From NCBI GenBank assembly GCA_910584215.1, contig CAJTYI010000036.1:1-28287 (forward strand): DNA of 28,287 nt. Reading direction: 5' to 3'. Origin of the DNA: an uncultured Roseburia sp. Lineage in GTDB: Bacteria; Bacillota; Clostridia; Lachnospirales; Lachnospiraceae. Under the pieces are notes generated by a model. It had not been told where the DNA came from. It saw only the letters and a program-made list of their open reading frames with translations, and made no database searches. The first letter of the stretch is position 1; each line of letters begins with the position of its first letter. Positions 1 to 7,505 of the stretch are shown here, one piece after another. The translations under genes were made by a program, and so were the position numbers.

Positions 1-348
1 TCATAGCTGGATGCCCCAAAGGCACGCGCTAAGTACCTCGGGATTTGTGATATTGAAGAAAAAAGCAGAGACTGTGGTGCCAAAGAGACGATGGATGCCG
101 CTTTCACAATAAGAAAAGAAAAAGTTACAATATTTTTGATAGAATAAATATGCATCCACTATTTATAGGTATTCATCTAAATAACACGGTTAATAACCTA
201 TGATGTCATGCATTTTGTGTCCGCATCATGCACCGCTGCCCAGTGTCAGATTTACCCGGCTCTCCGGCAAAAAATCACTCTGTACTTGTACTGAAACATG
301 TTATAAGGTATAATCAGTACTAACTATTGGTTAAAAGGAGCGATCATT
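1..348. other. Left-edge region with no supported gene
   Basis: No convincing gene lies here. A + strand frame is open from 7 to 147 (46 codons, TAA at 145-147) after a TAG at 4-6. It has no start near its beginning and could be the remnant of a coding region cut by the window edge, but I do not recognise it. Another + frame ends at TAA 30-32. Between 150 and 285 the DNA is A+T-rich and then has a short CCGG-CTCT-CCGG inverted repeat near 257-268 with no T-run. I looked for the conserved boxes of a cobalamin riboswitch on both strands and did not see them. The promoter of the downstream operon occupies 286-314. Confidence 0.4.
286..314 (+). promoter_or_regulatory. Sigma-A-type promoter of the SDR-cobalamin operon
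   Basis: The sequence shows TTGTAC (286-291), a 17-nt spacer and a perfect TATAAT (309-314), 34 nt before the ATG at 349. A strong ribosome site, AAAAGGAG (333-340), lies 8 nt before that ATG. Between the -10 box and the ribosome site a small imperfect dyad, TAAC-TATTG-GTTA (321-333), sits at or just after the expected transcription start. It could be an operator, but that is only a guess. Confidence 0.75.
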
Positions 349-1116
349 ATGAAAAAGTATGCCGTGATTACGGGAGCAAGCTCAGGAATCGGGGTGGAAT
401 TTGCAAAAGAACTGGCCAAACGGGGATATACATTGATTATCACCGCGCGCAGAAAAGAACGACTGGAACAACTGGCCAGTCATCTGCCTACCGTCTGTAA
501 ACTGATACCGGCAGACCTGGAACAAGAGGAGGAATGTTATCGCTTCTTTCGGGAAATCGATAAACTGCCGATTGAGGTGTTTATCAACAATGCCGGGTTC
601 GGCTGCTGGGGCAGATTTGCGGACAGCAGTTTAGAGCGGGAGCTTTCCATGATAAGAGTCAATGTAAAGGCCGTGCATATATTGACGAAGCTGGCGCTTA
701 AGAACATGCAGCGGCGGGGCAGAGGCTATATCTTAAACGTGGCGTCTTCCGCGGGTCTTATCCCGGCCGGGCCCTATATGGGCACCTACTATGCCACAAA
801 AGCTTATGTCACCAGCTTGACGAGAGCGATTGCGGCCGAGCAAAAGGAGATGCACAGCAGAATATATGTAGGCTGTCTGTGTCCGGGTCCCGTGGACACC
901 GAGTTCAATGATGTGGCGGATGTCACATTTTCCTTAAAGGGCATCAGCGCTTCCTACTGTGTCAAATATGCCTTAAGACAGATGTGGAGGAGAAAAACGG
1001 TGATTGTCCCCACGGTGCAGATGAAGTTTGCAACAACGTGCGGGAGATTCCTGCCACAGGAGATCTTTGTCAGGATAATGGGACATCAACAGAAGAAAAA
1101 GGGAACGGTAAAGTAA
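349..1116 (+). CDS. Short-chain dehydrogenase/reductase (SDR), NAD(P)-dependent
   Basis: A classical SDR oxidoreductase of 255 residues, the usual length of the family, predicted to be cytosolic. Visible motifs are the Rossmann glycine motif TGASSGIG (residues 8-15), NNAG near residues 80-83, catalytic Ser134, and the YxxxK pair Tyr147/Lys151. The N-terminal 30 residues include basic residues after the glycine motif, which often indicates NADP(H) preference. The substrate cannot be read from the sequence. It is the first gene after the promoter and its TAA overlaps the cobQ ATG (TAATG), so the two are translationally coupled. No SDR step is part of the known anaerobic cobalamin pathway (CbiJ-type reductases are a different family), so its role here is open: it may be a fortuitous operon partner or an accessory enzyme. 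Confidence 0.9.
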   Translation: MKKYAVITGASSGIGVEFAKELAKRGYTLIITARRKERLEQLASHLPTVCKLIPADLEQEEECYRFFREIDKLPIEVFINNAGFGCWGRFADSSLERELSMIRVNVKAVHILTKLALKNMQRRGRGYILNVASSAGLIPAGPYMGTYYATKAYVTSLTRAIAAEQKEMHSRIYVGCLCPGPVDTEFNDVADVTFSLKGISASYCVKYALRQMWRRKTVIVPTVQMKFATTCGRFLPQEIFVRIMGHQQKKKGTVK

Positions 1117-2621
1117 TGGCGCGTGTGCTGATGATACAGGGAACCATGTCAAATGTCGGCAAGAGCCTGCTGGTCGCCGGGCTCTGCCGGATTTTTCGCG
1201 AGGACGGGTATCGCGTGGCCCCGTTCAAATCACAGAATATGGCGCTCAACTCCTATGTCACCAAAGAGGGACTTGAGATGGGGCGCGCGCAGGTGATGCA
1301 GGCGGAGGCGGCGGGGATTCATCCTGTCGTGGCGATGAACCCCATCCTGTTAAAGCCTACGGACGATACCGGTTCCCAGGTGATCGTAAACGGCGAAGTC
1401 GTCGGTGTGATGAGCGCAAAAGAGTATTTTGCTTACAAGCAGGAGCTGGTGCCCGATATTCTGCGGGCATACCACAGCTTAGAGAAGCAGGCGGATATCA
1501 TCGTCGTCGAGGGGGCCGGCAGCCCGGCGGAGATCAATTTGCGGGAACACGACATTGTCAATATGGGATTGGCAAATCTTTTGGACGCGCCTGTTTTTCT
1601 GGCGGGGGATATTGACCGCGGCGGCGTGTTCGCACAGCTTCTGGGAACGCAGATGCTTCTTGCACCCAGCGAGAGAGCGCGCATCAAGGGATTTATCATC
1701 AATAAATTTCGGGGCGACGTCTCCTTGCTTTTGCCCGGCGTCCGTGCGATTGAGAAAAAATGCGGCGTGCCTGTGACCGGGGTGGTACCCTACCTGCATC
1801 TTGCACTCGAGGAGGAGGACGGGCTGTCAGAGCGCTTTGACAGACAAAAGCGGGAGGCCGTGGATATCGCGGTCGTTCATTTCCCGCGGATCGCCAACTA
1901 TACGGATTTTGATGTGTTTGCGACCTATGCGGGCGTTTCCCTTCGCTATGTTAAGCATCCAAGGGAGCTTTGCGACGCGGCGATGATTATACTGCCCGGC
2001 AGTAAAAATACGATGGAAGATTTAAGATGGCTGCGCGAGAGCGGACTTGGGGCCGCCATAGAGCAGCGTGCAAAGGATACCTTGATTATGGGAATCTGCG
2101 GCGGATATCAGATGTTGGGCCAAAGTATCCGCGACCTTTGTCATGTGGAGGCGGGCGGTGGCATGAGCGGCTTAAATCTTTTGCCGGTGGAGACTGAGCT
2201 AAAGCCCGATAAGGTGCGCACGCGGGTGAGCGGAAGTTTTCTGTCGCAGGAGGGTATTTTATCCCCACTGTGTGGCAAGGCGCTCTTTGGGTATGAGATT
2301 CATATGGGAGAGACCCGACGGGCGGCGGGCTCACAGGCGTTTTGCCGCCTGCGTGTGGAGGCGTGCGGCACGGAAAAAGAGGACGGCTGTGTGCTGGGAA
2401 ATGTGTTTGGCACCTATGTGCACGGCATCTTTGACGCAGGCGATGTTGCGGCCTGCATGATACAGATTGCGGCCGCACACAGAGGCATTGCGTATTGTCC
2501 GTCCGTTAAGACCGATTATGCAGCGCACAAGGAGACGCAATATCAAAAACTGGCGGGGGCACTGCGCGCTGCGCTTGATCTGCGTGCGATTTATGCAAGT
2601 ATGGGAATGGAGCTGCCGTAA
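1116..2621 (+). CDS. cobQ: Cobyric acid synthase (CbiP/CobQ)
   Basis: Glutamine-dependent, ATP-using amidotransferase that amidates the b, d, e and g side chains of adenosylcobyrinic acid a,c-diamide to give adenosylcobyric acid. The 501-residue length is typical. The N-terminal half is the dethiobiotin-synthetase-like ATPase domain, with the modified P-loop GTMSNVGKS near residues 8-16 and FKSQNMALNSY after it. The C-terminal half is a class I glutaminase with the nucleophile Cys328 in GICGGYQ and the histidine of GTYVHGIF. The frame is open upstream to 984, but the family N-terminus (MARVLMIQGT) starts at 1116, exactly overlapping the SDR stop. The ribosome site is weak, so coupling probably drives initiation. 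Bacteria using the cbi route often call this gene cbiP. Confidence 0.96.
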   Translation: MARVLMIQGTMSNVGKSLLVAGLCRIFREDGYRVAPFKSQNMALNSYVTKEGLEMGRAQVMQAEAAGIHPVVAMNPILLKPTDDTGSQVIVNGEVVGVMSAKEYFAYKQELVPDILRAYHSLEKQADIIVVEGAGSPAEINLREHDIVNMGLANLLDAPVFLAGDIDRGGVFAQLLGTQMLLAPSERARIKGFIINKFRGDVSLLLPGVRAIEKKCGVPVTGVVPYLHLALEEEDGLSERFDRQKREAVDIAVVHFPRIANYTDFDVFATYAGVSLRYVKHPRELCDAAMIILPGSKNTMEDLRWLRESGLGAAIEQRAKDTLIMGICGGYQMLGQSIRDLCHVEAGGGMSGLNLLPVETELKPDKVRTRVSGSFLSQEGILSPLCGKALFGYEIHMGETRRAAGSQAFCRLRVEACGTEKEDGCVLGNVFGTYVHGIFDAGDVAACMIQIAAAHRGIAYCPSVKTDYAAHKETQYQKLAGALRAALDLRAIYASMGMELP

Positions 2622-2659
2622 AGGATGAATCGGGCGGCTCTGGAAAGGTATGGCTGTTT

Positions 2660-3730
2660 ATGACAAAAGAAGAACTGGCTGCGATCCGAATTGAGCCGCC
2701 GGACGACCGCATAAGAAAAAAAATACGGGCCAACTGGGATGCGGTGGCAAAGCCCATAGACGGCATGGGTATGTTTGAGTCGATTGTCGCCGATATCGGG
2801 GCGATACAGGCGGATGAGTCCGTGGATATCACGCGAAAAGCAGTGATCGTTATGTGTGCCGACAACGGCATCGTCGAGGAGGGCATCAGTCAGTCTGGGC
2901 AGGAGGTGACTGCGGCGGTTGCCGCTTCTATGGGCAGACAGGAGAGCTCAGTCTGCCGCATGGCGAAGGTGGCAGGCGCAAAGGTGATACCCGTGGATAT
3001 CGGGATCGCGGGTGAACAAAAAATAGCGCATGTCCTCGACAAAAAGGTGGCGAAAGGAACCGCCAATTTTCTGCGCCAGCCCGCCATGACACAGCAGCAG
3101 GCGCTCTTAGCGATCGCCGTTGGTATGGAACTTGTCGTAAGCTGTAAAAAAGAAGGGTTTTCGCTGCTCGCCACCGGGGAGATGGGCATTGGCAATACGA
3201 CGACTTGCAGCGCGATGGCTGCGGCCCTGCTCGGCCTTACGGCGGAACAGGTGACCGGCAGAGGGGCGGGGCTTAGCGATGAGCGCCTCGAGAAAAAGAT
3301 TGCCGTTATCCGCGAGGCGCTTTTAAAATACCAGTTTGGCCAGGGAGCGCTTGAGACATTTCGCATACTGCAATCGGTCGGCGGTCTCGATATCGCGGGA
3401 CTGGTCGGCGTATTTTTGGGGGGAGCTAAAGAGCATATCCCCGTTGTGATGGACGGTGTGATCAGCGCGGTTGCGGCTCTTGCGGCGGAGCGTTTGGTCC
3501 CCGGGGTAAGACATTTTGTGATTCCCTCACACAAGAGCAGAGAGCCGGCGGCGGCGTGCATTTTAAAGGAGCTGGGGATTCACCCCGTGCTCGATGCAAG
3601 ACTGGCTCTGGGGGAGGGAACAGGAGCGGTAATGATGTTTGGTTTGCTTGATATGGCCTGTGAGATCTACAGGGAGCATACGTCATTTGCGGATATCGCC
3701 GTGGAACCTTATCGGAGGTATCCGCTTTGA
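2660..3730 (+). CDS. cobT: Nicotinate-nucleotide--dimethylbenzimidazole phosphoribosyltransferase (CobT)
   Basis: Activates the lower-ligand base by transferring ribose phosphate from nicotinate mononucleotide, giving alpha-ribazole phosphate for nucleotide-loop assembly. The 356 residues match the family length. Landmarks are PIDGMGMFE near residue 35, the glycine-rich segment GEMGIGNTTT near residues 173-182, GRGAGLSD near 200, and the C-terminal ALGEGTGAVM, which carries the general-base glutamate known from Salmonella CobT. It starts 38 nt after cobQ behind a GGAAAGG site. No benzimidazole synthesis gene (bluB or bza type) is visible, so the base actually used is unknown; CobT homologues accept several bases. 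Its stop overlaps the next gene as TTGA. Confidence 0.95.
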   Translation: MTKEELAAIRIEPPDDRIRKKIRANWDAVAKPIDGMGMFESIVADIGAIQADESVDITRKAVIVMCADNGIVEEGISQSGQEVTAAVAASMGRQESSVCRMAKVAGAKVIPVDIGIAGEQKIAHVLDKKVAKGTANFLRQPAMTQQQALLAIAVGMELVVSCKKEGFSLLATGEMGIGNTTTCSAMAAALLGLTAEQVTGRGAGLSDERLEKKIAVIREALLKYQFGQGALETFRILQSVGGLDIAGLVGVFLGGAKEHIPVVMDGVISAVAALAAERLVPGVRHFVIPSHKSREPAAACILKELGIHPVLDARLALGEGTGAVMMFGLLDMACEIYREHTSFADIAVEPYRRYPL

Positions 3731-4248
3731 TACTTATTGTCGGGGGCAGCGGCAGCGGAAAATCTGCCTACGCGGAACAAAAGGCATCGGAGGTGGCCGG
3801 GGCAAAAAAGCTTTACTACTGTGCAACCATGGTGGTTGACGGGGAAGAAGGGCTCTTGCGGGCAGAGAGGCACAGGAAACAGCGGCAGGGCAAAGGTTTT
3901 TGTACGATCGAGCGCGGCCGTGATATCGCGGGGCTGGCTGCGGAAGTATCCGGCGGAGTCGTCCTGTTGGAGTGTCTGTCTAATCTGGTGGCAAACGAAA
4001 TGTTTGTGGAGGATACGATTTATGCTCCCTTTGATGTGGCACAAAAGGTATACCGCGAGATCCGCTGCCTGGAAGGATGTACCGCAGAGCTTGTGATCGT
4101 CACCAATAACGTGTTCGAGGACGGTATCTGCTATGACCGGGTGACGCTGCAGTATCTGGAGGCGCTGGCCGCAGTCAACCGTATGTTGGCAAAGGAGGCC
4201 GACACCGTGACCGAGATTGTGGCGGGGATTCCTTTGACGGTAAAGTAA
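3727..4248 (+). CDS. cobU: Adenosylcobinamide kinase / adenosylcobinamide-phosphate guanylyltransferase (CobU)
   Basis: Bifunctional enzyme that phosphorylates adenosylcobinamide and then transfers GMP to make adenosylcobinamide-GDP. The 173 residues match CobU. The P-loop GGSGSGKSAYAE (6-17) is intact. His49 in ERHRKQR corresponds to the histidine that carries the GMP intermediate in Salmonella CobU. In the C-terminal part, where the Salmonella enzyme has NEVGMGIVP, this protein has NNVFEDGI and then a conserved-looking tail ending in VAGIPLTVK. A short paralogue downstream (5155-5535) carries a DEIGNGIIP version of that motif. Translation starts at a TTG overlapping the cobT stop (TTGA), which implies coupling, because the frame opens with the P-loop strand immediately. 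Confidence 0.92.
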   Translation: MILIVGGSGSGKSAYAEQKASEVAGAKKLYYCATMVVDGEEGLLRAERHRKQRQGKGFCTIERGRDIAGLAAEVSGGVVLLECLSNLVANEMFVEDTIYAPFDVAQKVYREIRCLEGCTAELVIVTNNVFEDGICYDRVTLQYLEALAAVNRMLAKEADTVTEIVAGIPLTVK

Positions 4249-4320
4249 GGTATGACAGACGTTTGGAACAGACGGTCACATGATGGTACGGTTGTTCGGA
4301 TGGCAGAAGGGAGAGGACAA

Positions 4321-5082
4321 ATGAGAATCATTCGGTCTTTTTTTATCGCGCTGTCTATGTATTCCAAGATTCCGGTGCCGCATTTTGCATGGAATGAAGA
4401 GGATATGCGCTACGCACTCTGTTTTTTTCCGTGGGTGGGCGCCGCAATCGGCGCCGTGGAGTTGTTTTGGTTTTGGCTATGCAGCAAATATGCGGTCGGT
4501 GTGCTTGCATTTGCCTGCGTCGGCGCGGCGCTGCCGCTTGTGATTTCCGGCGGCATCCATGTGGACGGATATATGGATACGATAGATGCGCTTTGTTCTT
4601 ATCAGGACAGGGAGCGCAAGCTTGCGATCTTAAAGGACAGCCACATCGGAGCATTTTCCGTGATCGGCCTGGCGCTCTATTATCTGATCTATCTGGGCGC
4701 TTTTTCGGAGATTAGGACCGGGCGGCAGATGACGGTTTTGGCGCTTTCCTTTATTCTCTCCCGCGTGTTGAGCGGGATTGCGGTGATCGAGTTTCGCTGC
4801 GCCAAAAAGGAGGGAACGCTCTATATTTTTGCTGGAAGTGCGCACAAGTGGGCTGTAAGGATGGCGCTTACTCTGCAGCTTGTGCTTTGTGTGGGGGCGA
4901 TGCTCTTTCGGTGGCTTTTCGGAGGAGCCGTTGTCGCGGTGGGAATGTTTGCGGTGTTCGTCTATTACCGCTATAAGGCTTACCGGGAATTCGGGGGTAT
5001 TACCGGGGACGTCGCGGGATATTTTGTGACGCTGGCAGAGGGAGGCGCGGTCTTTCTTGTGGCGTGTTTGGGATATGTTTGA
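4321..5082 (+). CDS. cobS: Adenosylcobinamide-GDP ribazoletransferase (cobalamin 5'-phosphate synthase, CobS)
   Basis: Integral membrane enzyme joining adenosylcobinamide-GDP to alpha-ribazole (phosphate), the last assembly step. From the chosen ATG it has 253 residues, normal for CobS. The N-terminus MRIIRSFFIALSMYSKIPVP is typical. The metal-binding signature is GGIHVDGYMDTIDAL near residues 77-91, and hydrophobic segments occur throughout, for instance around residues 36-62, 112-127 and 180-215. An upstream ATG at 4252 would add 23 residues that do not resemble the family. The ATG at 4321 has GGGAGAGGA just before it and is preferred. Confidence 0.93.
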   Translation: MRIIRSFFIALSMYSKIPVPHFAWNEEDMRYALCFFPWVGAAIGAVELFWFWLCSKYAVGVLAFACVGAALPLVISGGIHVDGYMDTIDALCSYQDRERKLAILKDSHIGAFSVIGLALYYLIYLGAFSEIRTGRQMTVLALSFILSRVLSGIAVIEFRCAKKEGTLYIFAGSAHKWAVRMALTLQLVLCVGAMLFRWLFGGAVVAVGMFAVFVYYRYKAYREFGGITGDVAGYFVTLAEGGAVFLVACLGYV

Positions 5083-5117
5083 GGTGCGCTGGCGTTAGAT
5101 TCTTGGCGCAGATTTGA

Positions 5118-5135
5118 GCCGCAGAAAGCTGCGGC
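5118..5135 (+). other. Small intercistronic hairpin before the short CobU-like gene
   Basis: GCCGCAG (5118-5124) and CTGCGGC (5129-5135) form a perfect 7-bp stem with an AAAG loop. No T-run follows, so it is not a good intrinsic terminator. It lies 20 nt before the ATG at 5155, whose ribosome site (GGGGG, about 5138-5142) is weak and rather distant. The hairpin might limit or tune translation, or act as an RNA-stability element inside the operon transcript. Confidence 0.5.
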
Positions 5136-5154
5136 GTGGGGGTTACGGTAAAGC

Positions 5155-5535
5155 ATGGAATTATATATCGGTGGTTTTGCACAGGGGAAATTGGAATATG
5201 TGAGAAAAAAATATCCGCAGTACACGGATTCTGATGTGATGGACGGCAGTATGCCGTGTGGATGCCATCAGCATTTTAAAATATGGAACCATTTTCATCT
5301 CTGGGTAAAACGCAGACTTTTGGAAGGGGGTGATCCGAAAAGAGAGCTGGAACAGCTTTTAACCGCGTATCCCGACAGCATTATTATATGCGATGAGATC
5401 GGAAACGGTATTATTCCGCTTGATCATAAGGAGCGGCAGTATCGGGAATATACAGGGCGTTTATTGTGCCAGATTGCGAAGGAGGCAGTGTGCGTAGAGA
5501 GGATCATATGCGGAGTCGGACGGCGCATCAAATAG
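5155..5535 (+). CDS. Short CobU-like protein (cobinamide kinase family, degenerate)
   Basis: A 126-residue protein resembling the two ends of CobU with the middle missing. The N-terminus has a P-loop-like GGFAQGKLEYV (residues 6-16) in which Leu replaces the Ser/Thr that normally follows Lys. The C-terminal half has ICDEIGNGIIP, then QYREYTGRLLCQIAKEA and an end in ICGVGRRIK, which match the C-terminal third of Salmonella CobU. The RHxxxR segment with the guanylylated histidine is absent. It therefore is unlikely to be a guanylyltransferase; whether it still binds nucleotide or cobinamide is unknown. The operon also holds a full-length CobU at 3727. The last 28 nt overlap the start of cobC, indicating co-translation. 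I think small relatives occur in other Clostridia, but cannot check that here. Confidence 0.75.
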   Translation: MELYIGGFAQGKLEYVRKKYPQYTDSDVMDGSMPCGCHQHFKIWNHFHLWVKRRLLEGGDPKRELEQLLTAYPDSIIICDEIGNGIIPLDHKERQYREYTGRLLCQIAKEAVCVERIICGVGRRIK

Positions 5536-6152
5536 AGATATGCTGGATTCGTCACGGAAAGACGCCTGCTAATGAAAGAAAATGCTATTTGGGCCGAACG
5601 CAGGAGGTGTTGTCCGAGAGAGGCAGGCGGGAGATCTCTAGGAAAAGAGATTCCTATCCGGCAGCGGATGTTGTCGTGGGCAGCCCGATGCTGCGCTGTA
5701 TACAGACGGCAGAGCTTTTGTATCCGGGGCAGGATGTGAAGACATTCGCTGACTTTAGAGAGATGGATTTTGGTATCTTTGAGGGGAAAAATTATCTGGA
5801 GTTGTCCGCGGTGCCGGAATATCAGGCATGGATTGACAGCAATGCCAGGATGCCGATTCCCGGAGGGGAAAGCCGTAAGGCGTTTATCAGACGCTGTCAG
5901 AACGGGATGCAGGAACTGGTTGCGTGGCTTAATCCGCTTGTGCAGGGAGAACGAGCATACAGGCGGGCGGCGGCGATCGTCCATGGCGGCACTATAATGG
6001 CGCTTTTGTCCACTTATGACCAATGTGGGGGAGACTACTTTTCTTATGCCTGCGAAAACGGCGGGGGTTATCGGAGCATGTTATGCTGGGCATATGCGGA
6101 AAGGAAAGGAATCTATGATGTTGTTTTAAAAAATGTAACAAAATTGGACTGA
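5508..6152 (+). CDS. cobC: Histidine phosphatase family protein, probable alpha-ribazole phosphatase (CobC)
   Basis: Phosphoglycerate-mutase-like phosphatase, 214 residues from the chosen ATG. The signature WIRHGKT near residues 11-17 holds the catalytic histidine. GRTQEVLSERGR follows, an acidic FREMDFGIFEG segment lies in the middle, and the second histidine is in VHGGTIMA. In cobalamin operons this family removes phosphate from alpha-ribazole 5'-phosphate or cobalamin 5'-phosphate, and the neighbours (cobT, cobU, cobS, cbiB) support that role. The frame is open back to a GTG at 5466. I chose ATG 5508 because GAGAGG (5497-5502) precedes it; a GTG at 5490 behind GGAGG (5481-5485) is an alternative. 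It overlaps the end of the short CobU-like gene. Confidence 0.85.
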   Translation: MRSRTAHQIEICWIRHGKTPANERKCYLGRTQEVLSERGRREISRKRDSYPAADVVVGSPMLRCIQTAELLYPGQDVKTFADFREMDFGIFEGKNYLELSAVPEYQAWIDSNARMPIPGGESRKAFIRRCQNGMQELVAWLNPLVQGERAYRRAAAIVHGGTIMALLSTYDQCGGDYFSYACENGGGYRSMLCWAYAERKGIYDVVLKNVTKLD

Positions 6153-6179
6153 AGTGTGTAAGACAAGAGGAGAGTAAAC

Positions 6180-7175
6180 ATGAGTGAAAAATTAGTATTT
6201 TGCCATATGCTGGCGTTATTATTTGGGTTTGTGCTGGATTTATTGATTGGTGATCCTTACTGGATGCCACATCCTGTAAGGCTGATTGGCAGGTGGATAG
6301 ATTTTTTAGATCATAGGCTGCTAGGTGGCAAGGGGAGAAAGAGGGATATTCAAAAAGAACATTTGCGCGGTGTCTTGCTGATACTGCTTGTAGTGGTTCC
6401 CGCAACTGCGGGGGCTGCAGTTTTACAGATTTTGGCCTACAGGATAAATCTGTGGCTTGGCATGGCGCTTGAGATGATTTTTACATATCAACTGCTGGCA
6501 GCAAAGTGTTTGAAAACAGAGAGTATGAAAGTGTATGACCGATTAAAGGAACACGATCTTGAGGGTGCCAGAGCGGCAGTGTCTATGATCGTGGGGCGGG
6601 ATACGACGCGGCTCGATGAGGCGGGTGTGACGCGTGCCACGGTAGAGTCCGTGTCGGAAAACACCTCAGACGGAGAGCTTGCCCCCATGTTTTATCTGGC
6701 GATTGCCGGACCGATCGGCGGTTTTTTTTATAAGGCCGTCAATACCCTAGATTCCATGGTGGGCTATCGCAATGAACGCTACCAATATTTTGGGATGCCG
6801 GCGGCGAAACTCGATGACTGGGTAAATTTTGTCCCGGCCAGATTGGCGGCGATGCTTATGATTTTGGCGTCTTATCTGTTGGGAAAAGATTTTTCCGGGA
6901 AAAATGCGTGGCGGATTTTCAGGAGAGACCGCTATCTGCACCCGAGTCCCAATTCCGCGCAGTTGGAGAGCGCCTGTGCGGGGGCATTGGGCTTGTGTCT
7001 TGCGGGAAGTGCCATATATTTCGGAAGAGAGCTGCAAATGGACACCCTCGGGGACGCGTTGCGCGAGATCGAATCAGAAGATATCGTCAGGGTAAACCGT
7101 CTGCTCTATGCGACGTCATTCCTTGGTATCGCGCTGTTTTTGCTGTTGCTGCTGGTATTGCTGTTTGCGGTGTAA
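6180..7175 (+). CDS. cbiB: Adenosylcobinamide-phosphate synthase (CbiB)
   Basis: Membrane protein that attaches aminopropanol (phosphate) to adenosylcobyric acid, producing adenosylcobinamide (phosphate). The 331 residues are family-typical. Visible landmarks are LLIGDPYWMPHPVRLIG near residues 21-37, VGRDTTRLDEAGVTRATVES near 139-158 followed by ENTSDGELAP, and VNTLDSMVGYRNERY, all conserved in CbiB/CobD-type synthases. Hydrophobic segments lie near the N-terminus, around 62-85, around 220-240 and at the extreme C-terminus. GAGGAG (6167-6172) precedes the ATG. It is the last gene before a structured non-coding stretch. Some nomenclature calls this protein CobD, not to be confused with the decarboxylase CobD that follows. 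Confidence 0.95.
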   Translation: MSEKLVFCHMLALLFGFVLDLLIGDPYWMPHPVRLIGRWIDFLDHRLLGGKGRKRDIQKEHLRGVLLILLVVVPATAGAAVLQILAYRINLWLGMALEMIFTYQLLAAKCLKTESMKVYDRLKEHDLEGARAAVSMIVGRDTTRLDEAGVTRATVESVSENTSDGELAPMFYLAIAGPIGGFFYKAVNTLDSMVGYRNERYQYFGMPAAKLDDWVNFVPARLAAMLMILASYLLGKDFSGKNAWRIFRRDRYLHPSPNSAQLESACAGALGLCLAGSAIYFGRELQMDTLGDALREIESEDIVRVNRLLYATSFLGIALFLLLLLVLLFAV

Positions 7176-7316
7176 TGATCGTAAACGGCCAGAGGATTTG
7201 CCGTTGGCGGCAGAGCGGGCTGTGAATCGCTTGCAAGCGATTCCCCGGTTTGTGTGTAAGACATGATTTTTATTAAACATTCTAGTATAACGAATCATTC
7301 ATTTCTGATAGATTAT
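7176..7316. other. Non-coding stretch with several inverted repeats
   Basis: Between cbiB and the 167-nt palindrome I see no gene. Three inverted repeats stand out. AACGGC (about 7185-7190) pairs with GCCGTT (about 7200-7205). A perfect 20-nt palindrome built on CGCTTGCAAGCG occupies 7224-7243. CTAGTATAA (7282-7290) pairs with TTATACTAG (7313-7321), the latter running into the left end of the next element. None is followed by a T-run, so none is a convincing terminator. The stretch becomes A+T-rich after 7260. It could be part of the same inserted element or its target region. Confidence 0.5.
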
Positions 7317-7483
7317 ACTAGTGTACTGACCCGTTCATTTTCAGCCACATGACGCAGAATGAATTTTCAGTCTACAAGGCGGCTGAATGAGGCGATGCGG
7401 TGGCATCGTCGATTGAAGCCAACGTGGCAGATTTAAATTCAGGCGAGCCATTTGGCGAAATATGAACATGTCAGTACACTAGT
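7317..7483. repeat. 167-nt imperfect palindrome (ERIC- or MITE-like intergenic element)
   Basis: The ends are perfect 14-nt inverted repeats: ACTAGTGTACTGAC at 7317-7330 and its complement at 7470-7483. The symmetry continues inward with GTTCAT, GCCA and ATG matching at the same offsets on both sides, then TGAATTT and GGCT with about one gap. It closes on a central hairpin, CGATGC-GGTG-GCATCG (7393-7408), at the geometric middle of the element (7400). The whole unit should fold as one long hairpin in RNA or as a cruciform in DNA. It encodes no transposase. I do not see a clear target-site duplication or a second copy in the window. The right end lies 22 nt before the preferred cobD-cbiC start, so it sits inside the operon transcript. 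Confidence 0.75.
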
Positions 7484-7505
7484 TAGATGGGCAGGGCGTA
7501 AGAAG

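Noticed and set aside
150..285. Possible cobalamin riboswitch before the operon
   Set aside because: None of the conserved boxes could be found on either strand; the only stem is the small CCGG-CTCT-CCGG repeat.
984..1115. Extended start of cobyric acid synthase at 984
   Set aside because: It would overlap the SDR by over 130 nt with unrelated residues; the family start is at 1116.
2890..3561. Long - strand open frame (223 codons) opposite cobT
   Set aside because: Low-complexity, Ser/Pro/Ala-rich shadow of a well-supported + strand enzyme, with no recognisable domain.
5424..6023. - strand open frame (199 codons) opposite cobC
   Set aside because: No domain is recognisable and the opposite strand carries a clear phosphatase.
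7282..7330. Internal promoter before cobD (TATAAC or TATACT as -10)
   Set aside because: No acceptable -35 hexamer lies at the right distance from either box; the A+T-rich repeats explain the -10-like words.
7452..7505. Extended start of CobD-CbiC at TTG 7452
   Set aside because: The added 18 codons lie mostly in the right terminal repeat and are not CobD-like; the family N-terminus begins at ATG 7506.
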